Source: Maribacter sp. (GTDB lineage: Bacteria; Bacteroidota; Bacteroidia; Flavobacteriales; Flavobacteriaceae). Taken from it: 5,747 bases of DNA. Shown in pieces: positions 1 through 5,747 of the stretch. The DNA lies in assembly GCA_030730545.1 (NCBI GenBank), contig JANQUX010000012.1, forward strand, positions 6,542 through 12,288, in the 5' to 3' direction. The first letter of the stretch is position 1. Each line of letters starts with the position of its first letter. A program made the position numbers and the translations under genes. The notes beneath the pieces were generated by a model. The model did no database searches. It was not told the DNA's origin and saw only the letters and a list, made by a program, of their open reading frames with translations.

Positions 1-1450
1 TATTCTCTTTCGGAAACTTTACACAGAAGACCGTACCCTTACCTAAATGAGACGTGAATTTGATCGTACCCTTGTATGTTTCTACAATATTCTTTACCAT
101 ACCTAAACCTAATCCCATACCGCTAGTCTTGGTAGTAAATTTAGGTTCAAATATTTTTTCTTCATTATCCTTTTCAATACCATGACCATTATCTGCTACA
201 GATATTTTAACCATATCACCTTCAGATGCTACACTGACCAAAACTCTAGGCGATGCTACATCTGGCACGGCCTGAATAGCATTTTTTACCAAATTGGTTA
301 CCACACGTATTAGTTGTGTTCGGTCTAATTTCGCAATTATTTCTTCTTCATCTGCGATGAAATGTATGTAATCTTCATTGAAAATATCTAAAGCCAATTT
401 CACGATTTTTACCACGTTCAACGTTTCGTTTTGTTGCGCTGGCATTTCGGCAAAATTTGAAAAAGCTGAGGCAATGCTGCTCATGGTATCTATTTGCTGA
501 ATTAAGGTATCGGAATATTCCCTTAATTTTTCATGTATCTGCGGGTCGCTTGGATCAAACTTGCGTTCAAAACTTTGTACCGTTAATCGCATAGGTGTCA
601 ACGGATTCTTGATTTCATGCGCCACCTGTTTTGCCATTTCGCGCCATGCCTGCTCACGTTCGCTACGTGCTAATTTTGCCGCACTTTGCCCAAGCTCATC
701 TATCATACCATTATAAGCGTCAATTAGCTTTTCAATCTCTTCGCCTGGGTTGTCTATATAAATTTTCTTGTTCTGTTTGTTCAAGTTTGTTTTCCCCATC
801 ATCGTAGAAATGGTCTCTAACGATCGAGTAATATACTTCGATATAAAAAATGCAAAAGCAATTGCCATGAGCAACATCAATAAATACACTCCAGATAGTC
901 GAAATAAAAACTCTTTTAACTCATAATCGTTGAATGAATTATCTTCAAAATAAGGTAGATTAAGAATACCTATGGGTTTAAATTTTTGATCAGCGATATA
1001 AGAGAAAGAAGCTTTGTATTTATCTCCTGCCAAAGCGTTTTCAAGTATATAATGTTTATTTGGACTAATCTCCAATTTGTTCAACACCTCAGCATCTAAA
1101 CACATAGAAATAGAGTCATTGGCAAATTTTGGACGTGAACTTTTTATTAGTTCCCCATCTAAGCTGTAGATGTTAAAATTCATGTTTTGCACCACTGCAA
1201 TCTCATAAATTTCATTTTTAAAAATAAGGTCTAGATTTTCGGTAGTAACCGGATAGGTCGTTTTCTGAATGGCAAGGTCAATACTTTGGCGTATTTGCTC
1301 CTCTTTACGCTCCATTCTATTCTCATGGTAATCTTTAGATTGCTCACGATATTGATACACCGTAACACCCGCAATCAAAACCGATGCTATAAGCACCAAA
1401 AATATCATGGAAAGGAAAATGCGCGACCGTAAAGATACTCTTGTTAGCAA
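1..1450 (-). CDS. Membrane sensor histidine kinase with HAMP domain, NtrY-like core (C-terminus cut by window edge)
   Basis: This is the sensor half of a two-component system: it should autophosphorylate on His and pass phosphate to an unseen response regulator. The reverse complement reads open for 483 codons from TTG 1450 to the window edge. It shows TM1 at about residues 11-31, an extracytoplasmic domain of about 150 residues that I cannot assign, TM2 at about 186-204, and HAMP at about 205-255. The H-box is KQVAHEIKNPLTP (His278), followed by the N-box NLVKNAIQAV (Asn390), the G1 box VADNGHGI (Asp420), the F-box IFEPKFTTK and the G2 box GMGLGLGMV (from Gly444). All catalytic boxes are intact, and the last residues seen (VFCVKFP) are the usual final strand, so little is missing. 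The H-box resembles NtrY-type kinases. The start is uncertain: a TGA lies two codons upstream of the TTG, and the first in-frame ATG (1408) would remove the basic RSR segment and part of TM1. Specific signal and partner are unknown. Confidence 0.93.
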   Translation of the reverse strand, partial: MLTRVSLRSRIFLSMIFLVLIASVLIAGVTVYQYREQSKDYHENRMERKEEQIRQSIDLAIQKTTYPVTTENLDLIFKNEIYEIAVVQNMNFNIYSLDGELIKSSRPKFANDSISMCLDAEVLNKLEISPNKHYILENALAGDKYKASFSYIADQKFKPIGILNLPYFEDNSFNDYELKEFLFRLSGVYLLMLLMAIAFAFFISKYITRSLETISTMMGKTNLNKQNKKIYIDNPGEEIEKLIDAYNGMIDELGQSAAKLARSEREQAWREMAKQVAHEIKNPLTPMRLTVQSFERKFDPSDPQIHEKLREYSDTLIQQIDTMSSIASAFSNFAEMPAQQNETLNVVKIVKLALDIFNEDYIHFIADEEEIIAKLDRTQLIRVVTNLVKNAIQAVPDVASPRVLVSVASEGDMVKISVADNGHGIEKDNEEKIFEPKFTTKTSGMGLGLGMVKNIVETYKGTIKFTSHLGKGTVFCVKFPKEN

Positions 1451-1829
1451 GGTTCAATTATTTCGTTTAAAGTTAACAAATATCGAACCAAATGCTTCAA
1501 TTTTATAAATCACTCACAAACTAAAGTTTAAAAGCTATTATATAATTCAAAACAAGAGCTCATTAATCCAAATTACACTAAGAAAATCATATAAAACAGT
1601 ATGTAAGAAAAGATAAGCAATGATTAATCTATTAAAGGACTCTTTAACACCATGTCAATCTAATTTATAATTGATTTTAGTAACATAAGATTAAACCTAA
1701 TACTTTGCACCACTATTTTATGTAGCTAGAAAGAAGTTATTATGTATAATAATAATATTTGGAAGTAATTTCTTACTTTTATTTACGTTAATACTATGTT
1801 GTAATTTACCTTTTTTATAAAATTTAGGC
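1451..1829. other. Divergent intergenic region, AT-rich, no gene seen
   Basis: This 379-bp spacer separates the two divergent kinase genes and must contain both of their start regions. Stops are frequent in all frames, and I found no tRNA, riboswitch or credible small gene. It contains weak Bacteroidota-type promoter boxes. On the plus strand, AATATTTG at 1754-1761 matches the TAnnTTTG -7 consensus at 7 of 8 positions, and TACTTTGCACC at 1701-1711 resembles it with one base missing. Neither has a TTG at the usual 17-23 base distance, so I do not call a plus-strand promoter. A possible minus-strand promoter is listed separately. The length is generous for a simple divergent promoter, so operator sites are possible, but no clear operator is visible. 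Confidence 0.7.
1517..1550 (-). promoter_or_regulatory. Possible promoter of the minus-strand HAMP kinase
   Basis: On the minus strand a TTG at 1550-1548 is followed after 23 bases by TTAGTTTG at 1524-1517. The latter differs at one position from the TAnnTTTG -7 element described for Bacteroidota, and the spacing is at the upper limit reported for that group. Transcription would begin near 1510, giving a leader of about 60 bases before the TTG start codon at 1450. Such short motifs occur often by chance in AT-rich DNA, so this is only a candidate. Confidence 0.25.
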
Positions 1830-4800
1830 ATGCTATATAAGTCACTATTAACTTTATTCACCATATTCATTACCCTTTGCACCCCTATTGCACTACATTC
1901 TCAATACGCTGAGCAGCTTACCTTTCAGCATATTCAAGAAGGTATGTCTCAAAGCAGTGCAACCGTACTCTTAGAAGATAGTTTTGGTTTTATTTGGATC
2001 GGCACCCGAAATGGACTCAACAGATATGATGGAAAAGATTTTGAAATCTACACCAAAAGTCTAGATGGTAAAACTGGGCTCAACCATGAATATATTGTGG
2101 CTTTATATGAAGATGAACAAAATATTATCATCGGTACAAATGAAGGATTAAGTCTTTATGATCGTAGTTTAAATATTATAACGCCTTACCCCTTCATAAA
2201 TGAAGGTGAAGCTATCAAAAATGAAGTGTTTGAGATTATAGTTAAGAAAGACGGCATACTCTGGTTAGGATCAGAGTCTAGTGGTCTTTATAGTTACGAA
2301 ATAGAAACTGGAAAAGTAAAACATTTTCCTCCACCTAATAGACATATAAAAGTTGGTGATCTTCGGCTTAATAGAGTTATTAAAATTGACGTTTTAGATG
2401 CTAACCGCGTTCTAGTTGTTTTTACCTATAGTAGCCTAATCCTTAATTATGAGATGGAGATTATTAGTGACATAGTGCAAACAGAGGCCATAATCGCCGG
2501 CATAAAATCATCAGAAAATAGTTTGTTATTAGGTTCTGGAACTGGCTCTCTATTTAAATTGGCCATTGAAGAAAATTCAATTGGTATAACCAAAGAAAAA
2601 GAAATCAGCCCAGGTTTTGGTATACTATCTTTAGAAAAAAATCTTGATGATGAATTGTGGATAGGCACCGAAAATAACGGTTTATATATTTATAACGATA
2701 ATCTAGATTTTATAAGACATATAGAGTACAGTGTTACAAGACCAAATTCTATTTCTGGTAATTCTATATGGGCATTATTATGTACACGAGATGGTACCAT
2801 GTGGATAGCGCCTTACAAAAGCGGACTAAATATTTATGATAAAGAATATTATAAATTTAAACATATAAATTCTGACCCATTCAACCCTAAATCGCTTAGC
2901 AATAAATTAGTGAATTGCTTTACCGAAGACGACAAAGGCAACCTTTGGATCGGCACAGATGGCGGAGGAATAGATTATTGGGACCGTGCTTCAAATACAT
3001 TTGACAATTATTCATTAAGGGATAAAACATTTCCCAGTAATGTAGTTCTTTCCATATTACAGACCAAAGATGACGAATTATGGGCGGGAACATGGACCAA
3101 TGGTATTGCCGTTCTCAATACAAAAACCAAAAAAACAAGCGTACTAACTTCTGAGAATTCATTTTTAAAATCAGATATAATAGTTGATCTTTTAAAGGAT
3201 AAAAAAGAAAGAATTTGGATAGTAAACTATTTTGCAGGAGTGCAAGTATATGATCCCAAAACAAAAAAACATCAAAATATAAAACTTAATTCAGAAGTTG
3301 ATAGTAGTATAATTAACTCCATATACCAGATTTTTGAAGATAACCAAGGTAATATATGGATAGGAACCGTAAACACAGGTTTATTTAAATTGACAGAAAA
3401 TGGTGATGAATGGACATCAGTTCATTATCATACCAAAAATTCTTTAAGTAATAATTTCATCAATGCTATCATTCAAGATAATGAAGATACCATTTGGGTC
3501 GGTACCCAAAGTGGTCTTAACAAATACAACCCAAAAACCGATTCATTTTCAGTAATCGCTAAGAGCGATGGTTTAAAAAATGACGCTATTAAAGGTATTA
3601 TAGATGACCAAAACAGCCATTTATGGATGAGCACCGAAGAAGGTATCATTAGATATAACGACAAAACCGGAGAAACAATTAATTATGATGTAGGCGATGG
3701 TCTTCAGTCAAAAGAATTTATCTCAAGTTCATCTATAACCACTAAAAAAGGTGAATATATATTTGGTGGCATTAACGGCTTTAATATTTTTACTGCAAGC
3801 GAGGTTGAAAAACGAAAAGACACACTTACCCTATTTGTATCTGGTTTAAAACTTTTCAATCAACCAGTTTTACCGAATGATGATTTTGGGATATTAAAAA
3901 AAGATATTAGTCAAGTAGACTCCCTAACCTTTAACTACGACCAATCTGTCATCAATATAGACTTTAAAGCACTTACTTTTCGACATCCAGAAAGTGTTAA
4001 TTATGCATTTTACCTTGAAGGTTTTGAAAAAGATTGGAATTATGTCGGTAATAATTCTACAGCGAAATACACAAACTTAAATTCTGGAGAATATATACTA
4101 AGAATAAAATCTACAAATTCTGACGGAGTTTGGGTCGACAACGAAATAGATCTTCATATTACCGTTACCCCACCTTACTGGCAAACATGGTGGTTTAAGG
4201 TATTAATGATTGCGCTTATATTGTTATTGTTCTATATCGTGCAACATATTAAATTACTGAATATTCGAAAAAATCAGCGTAGACTAGTACTAAAGGTTGC
4301 TGAACGTACCAAAGAATTACAATTTCAGAAAAACAAACTAGTAGAAGCAGCAGACAACTTAACATCTAAAAACGAGGAAATTCAACGATTTACGTATGCC
4401 GTTTCTCACGATTTAAAAAGTCCGTTAGGTAACATTAGAGGTCTTGCAAGTCTAATACCTTTAGAAGTTTCTTTAGAAGACCATCCAGGTCTAGCCGAAT
4501 ACTTGAGTCTTATCGATGTTTCTTGTAACAATATGAACGAATTAATTTCTGATATCACAGAAATAGCAAAACTGGGTAAAATCGATAACAAAAACGAGTT
4601 GCTAAAAACTAACGAGCTATTAGACCTATCTAGAAATTTAATAAAAGGAAAGCTAAAACAGCTCAATATAGAACTTACAATTACTGAAAATATGCCCGAT
4701 ATTTTTGGTGACCGTAACAGAATACTTCAAGTTTTTGGCAATTTCTTAGATAATGCCATTAAATATATGGGCGACCAAGAAAACCCTAAAATAAAAGTCA

Positions 4801-5081
4801 CGTACGAAGATAATGGTGACACGAACAGCTTTATGGTCATTGATAATGGATCAGGTATGAATGAGGGGGCTCTAAAAAAACTATTCACCCCTTTCGAACG
4901 TTTTCACGATAATGTCAAGGGTACAGGTCTGGGGCTCTATATGGTAAAACAAATTGCCAATTCTCATGGTGGTACCATTATAGCAGAATCAGAGGGAGAA
5001 GGAAAAGGAGCAACATTTAAACTAGTTCTACCAAAAGCTAAAATTGCAGCACAAAATGCTAGAAAATCTCTTATCTCTTAA
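1830..5081 (+). CDS. Two-component sensor histidine kinase with 14 Reg_prop blades and Y_Y_Y domain, no receiver or AraC module
   Basis: This is a membrane-anchored sensor kinase whose large sensor region should lie in the periplasm. A signal peptide covers about residues 1-24. Fourteen propeller blades follow, recurring every 38-50 residues and starting near 53, 98, 142, 192, 230, 274, 322, 370, 415, 460, 507, 553, 596 and 641. The clearest carry the LWIGT...GL..Y pattern, for example GFIWIGTRNGLNRYD. A Y_Y_Y domain spans about 670-782 (YAFYLEGFEKDW, then LNSGEYILRIKSTN). A single TM lies at about 788-807, a coiled-coil linker at about 810-856, and HisKA follows with SHDLKSPLG (His860). HATPase_c shows Asn975 in FLDNAIKYM, Asp1005 in VIDNGSGM, FTPFERF, and GTGLGLYMV from Gly1031. 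In the family, hybrid versions of this layout sense glycans and carry receiver plus AraC domains; here the protein ends just after the ATPase fold. An in-frame stop at 1818 fixes ATG 1830 as the first possible ATG. Ligand and response regulator are unknown. Confidence 0.96.
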   Translation: MLYKSLLTLFTIFITLCTPIALHSQYAEQLTFQHIQEGMSQSSATVLLEDSFGFIWIGTRNGLNRYDGKDFEIYTKSLDGKTGLNHEYIVALYEDEQNIIIGTNEGLSLYDRSLNIITPYPFINEGEAIKNEVFEIIVKKDGILWLGSESSGLYSYEIETGKVKHFPPPNRHIKVGDLRLNRVIKIDVLDANRVLVVFTYSSLILNYEMEIISDIVQTEAIIAGIKSSENSLLLGSGTGSLFKLAIEENSIGITKEKEISPGFGILSLEKNLDDELWIGTENNGLYIYNDNLDFIRHIEYSVTRPNSISGNSIWALLCTRDGTMWIAPYKSGLNIYDKEYYKFKHINSDPFNPKSLSNKLVNCFTEDDKGNLWIGTDGGGIDYWDRASNTFDNYSLRDKTFPSNVVLSILQTKDDELWAGTWTNGIAVLNTKTKKTSVLTSENSFLKSDIIVDLLKDKKERIWIVNYFAGVQVYDPKTKKHQNIKLNSEVDSSIINSIYQIFEDNQGNIWIGTVNTGLFKLTENGDEWTSVHYHTKNSLSNNFINAIIQDNEDTIWVGTQSGLNKYNPKTDSFSVIAKSDGLKNDAIKGIIDDQNSHLWMSTEEGIIRYNDKTGETINYDVGDGLQSKEFISSSSITTKKGEYIFGGINGFNIFTASEVEKRKDTLTLFVSGLKLFNQPVLPNDDFGILKKDISQVDSLTFNYDQSVINIDFKALTFRHPESVNYAFYLEGFEKDWNYVGNNSTAKYTNLNSGEYILRIKSTNSDGVWVDNEIDLHITVTPPYWQTWWFKVLMIALILLLFYIVQHIKLLNIRKNQRRLVLKVAERTKELQFQKNKLVEAADNLTSKNEEIQRFTYAVSHDLKSPLGNIRGLASLIPLEVSLEDHPGLAEYLSLIDVSCNNMNELISDITEIAKLGKIDNKNELLKTNELLDLSRNLIKGKLKQLNIELTITENMPDIFGDRNRILQVFGNFLDNAIKYMGDQENPKIKVTYEDNGDTNSFMVIDNGSGMNEGALKKLFTPFERFHDNVKGTGLGLYMVKQIANSHGGTIIAESEGEGKGATFKLVLPKAKIAAQNARKSLIS

Positions 5082-5100
5082 ATTCTGAAAAATTAGAATT
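5081..5100. terminator. Small AT-rich hairpin between convergent genes, possible terminator
   Basis: The sequence AATTCT at 5081-5086 and its reverse complement AGAATT at 5095-5100 flank an eight-base loop, starting at the last base of the large kinase's stop codon. It lies in the 39-bp gap between two converging genes, where a two-way terminator would be expected. The stem is short and poor in G and C, and no run of T follows on either strand, so it is not a classical intrinsic terminator. A second imperfect palindrome, CTTTAATATTTAAG at 5104-5117, follows it. Confidence 0.3.
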
Positions 5101-5120
5101 AAACTTTAATATTTAAGCAG

Positions 5121-5672
5121 TTATGCCTCGGGGTTTTTATTTCGAATTCTCTTGTATAGCTTTATCCCTAGCATTAAAAGTATACTTAAAACTATAATAC
5201 CTAAAACGCCAAAAATCCAATTAAAAGAGCTTTTCAAAATTACTAAAAACACAATAGCAAATAGAATCAGCGTAGCACCTTCATTCCATATACGCATGAA
5301 TTTAGAAGTATACTGAATATCATCGCGTTGAAACTTCTTGAAAATTTGATGGTTTTTCAAATGGTAAAGAATCAACAACAAAACGAAACCTAGTTTTATG
5401 TGCATCCAAGGTTGCGTTAGCCAACCCGGGTAAATAATTAATAACCAAATTGCAAAAAAAGTTGCCAATACAGCAGATGGCCAAGTGATGATATACCACA
5501 ACCGTTTAGTCATCAACTTCAATTGCTTAGAAAGAATTTCTTTATCAGGCGATGATTTTTGGTTGGCTTCTATATGATAAATGAACAATCTCGGAATATA
5601 AAAAAGCCCTGCAAACCACGTAATTACGAAGATGAGATGCAGGGATTTTATGTAATTGTAATATTCTGTCAT
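5121..5672 (-). CDS. hemJ: HemJ/CopD-family membrane protein, probable protoporphyrinogen IX oxidase
   Basis: The HemJ family oxidises protoporphyrinogen IX to protoporphyrin IX, the penultimate step of heme synthesis, in the cytoplasmic membrane. The 183-residue product starts at ATG 5672. Its N-terminus carries the family signature, with His12 in SLHLIFVITWFAGLFYIPRL and His33 soon after in LFIYH. Later landmarks are TKRLWYIITWPS (55-66), GWLTQPWMHIKLG (83-95, with His91 and Lys93) and MRIWNE (126-131). Hydrophobic segments lie at about 10-30, 59-81, 91-105, 132-148 and 151-170, so four or five membrane helices are likely. The fifth is followed by a basic tail, KLYKRIRNK. The family is often mislabelled CopD-like. 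The gene converges on the large kinase with a 39-bp gap and is preceded by a palindrome and tandem repeats. No other heme gene is in view, so the function rests on family resemblance alone. Confidence 0.88.
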   Translation of the reverse strand: MTEYYNYIKSLHLIFVITWFAGLFYIPRLFIYHIEANQKSSPDKEILSKQLKLMTKRLWYIITWPSAVLATFFAIWLLIIYPGWLTQPWMHIKLGFVLLLILYHLKNHQIFKKFQRDDIQYTSKFMRIWNEGATLILFAIVFLVILKSSFNWIFGVLGIIVLSILLMLGIKLYKRIRNKNPEA

Positions 5673-5685
5673 AGGCTTATAAAAA

Positions 5686-5713
5686 CGAACTTAAGTTCAA
5701 GAGACAAGTTCAA
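5686..5713 (-). promoter_or_regulatory. Possible hemJ promoter partly inside the tandem repeat
   Basis: On the minus strand TTG at 5713-5711 is separated by exactly 17 bases from TAAGTTCG at 5693-5686. The latter matches the Bacteroidota -7 consensus TAnnTTTG at seven of eight positions. The TTG lies in the second repeat unit and the -7 box in the palindrome. The implied transcript would have a leader of fewer than ten bases before ATG 5672, which is short, so this is a weak candidate. Confidence 0.2.
5687..5698. repeat. Perfect 12-bp palindrome upstream of hemJ
   Basis: GAACTTAAGTTC reads identically on both strands. Its right half, AAGTTC, is also the first six bases of each 13-bp unit in the adjoining tandem array, so the palindrome and array overlap by six bases. 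It sits 14 bases upstream of the hemJ start codon, a position where a dimeric regulator could bind, though no regulator is identified. Confidence 0.6.
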
Positions 5714-5747
5714 GAGACAAGTTCAAGAGACAAGTTCAAGAGACAAG
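5693..5747. repeat. Perfect 13-bp direct tandem repeat, four full units and truncated by window end
   Basis: The unit AAGTTCAAGAGAC occurs at 5693-5705, 5706-5718, 5719-5731 and 5732-5744 with no mismatch. The window then ends with AAG, the start of a fifth unit, so the array probably continues. Every minus-strand frame meets TGA within the array, so hemJ cannot extend upstream through it. The plus strand has no stop inside the array, but no start codon leads into it either. The perfect identity suggests recent expansion by slippage. It is not CRISPR: the units are short and have no spacers. Confidence 0.92.

Noticed and set aside
1451..1489. Inverted repeat GGTTC ... GAACC with a 29-base spacer next to the HAMP kinase start
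   Set aside because: The arms are only five bases long with a long AT-rich loop and do not extend further. This is expected by chance.
1701..1711. Promoter -7 element TACTTTGCACC for the large kinase
   Set aside because: It is one base short of the TAnnTTTG spacing, and the nearest upstream TTG (1671) is about 27 bases away, outside the usual range. It also lies over 110 bases from the start codon.
1742..1768. Tiny plus-strand frame encoding eight residues (MYNNNIWK) as a possible leader peptide
   Set aside because: It is too short, has no ribosome-binding or attenuator-like structure and shows nothing beyond chance in an AT-rich spacer.
2447..2668. Open reading frame antisense to the large kinase (minus strand)
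   Set aside because: It lies wholly within the propeller-coding sequence, has no recognisable domain, and its frame is open only as a by-product of the sense gene. The same applies to the antisense frames at 3473-3664 and 4406-4666.
5121..5672. Copper resistance protein CopD
   Set aside because: Automated labels often say CopD, but the length, the SLHLIFVITWFAGLFYIPRL signature and the MRIWNE motif fit the HemJ family better.
5693..5747. CRISPR array
   Set aside because: The 13-bp units abut with no spacers and are far shorter than CRISPR repeats. This is a simple tandem repeat.

Overview
The window looks like chromosomal DNA from a marine-type member of the Bacteroidota, most likely class Flavobacteriia. 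This is inferred from the AT-rich sequence, the long spacers without Shine-Dalgarno sites, and a sensor kinase with a double Reg_prop propeller plus Y_Y_Y domain, an architecture concentrated in that phylum. A HemJ-type protein resembling flavobacterial homologues also fits. No database search was possible.

Layout: (1) 1-1450, minus strand: an almost complete membrane sensor histidine kinase with two membrane segments, HAMP, HisKA and HATPase_c. Only its extreme C-terminus is lost at the window edge, and its likely start is an unusual TTG. (2) 1451-1829: a 379-bp AT-rich divergent intergenic region holding no gene and only weak promoter-like boxes. (3) 1830-5081, plus strand: a 1083-residue sensor kinase with a signal peptide, 14 propeller blades (two seven-bladed propellers), a Y_Y_Y domain, one membrane helix and a cytoplasmic kinase core. 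It has no receiver or AraC-type output domain. (4) 5082-5120: a 39-bp convergent gap with a small AT-rich hairpin. (5) 5121-5672, minus strand: a HemJ/CopD-family membrane protein, probably protoporphyrinogen IX oxidase. (6) 5673-5747: its upstream region, with a perfect 12-bp palindrome running into a perfect 13-bp tandem repeat that continues to the window end.

The two kinases are transcribed divergently. The large kinase and the HemJ gene converge. Neither kinase has a response regulator in view, so both outputs are unknown. The two minus-strand genes flank the plus-strand kinase, which may mean that the large kinase was inserted between two formerly adjacent genes; this is a hypothesis. 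The least ordinary item is the 13-bp tandem array directly upstream of the hemJ-like gene. I see no evidence for a wholly new multi-gene system.
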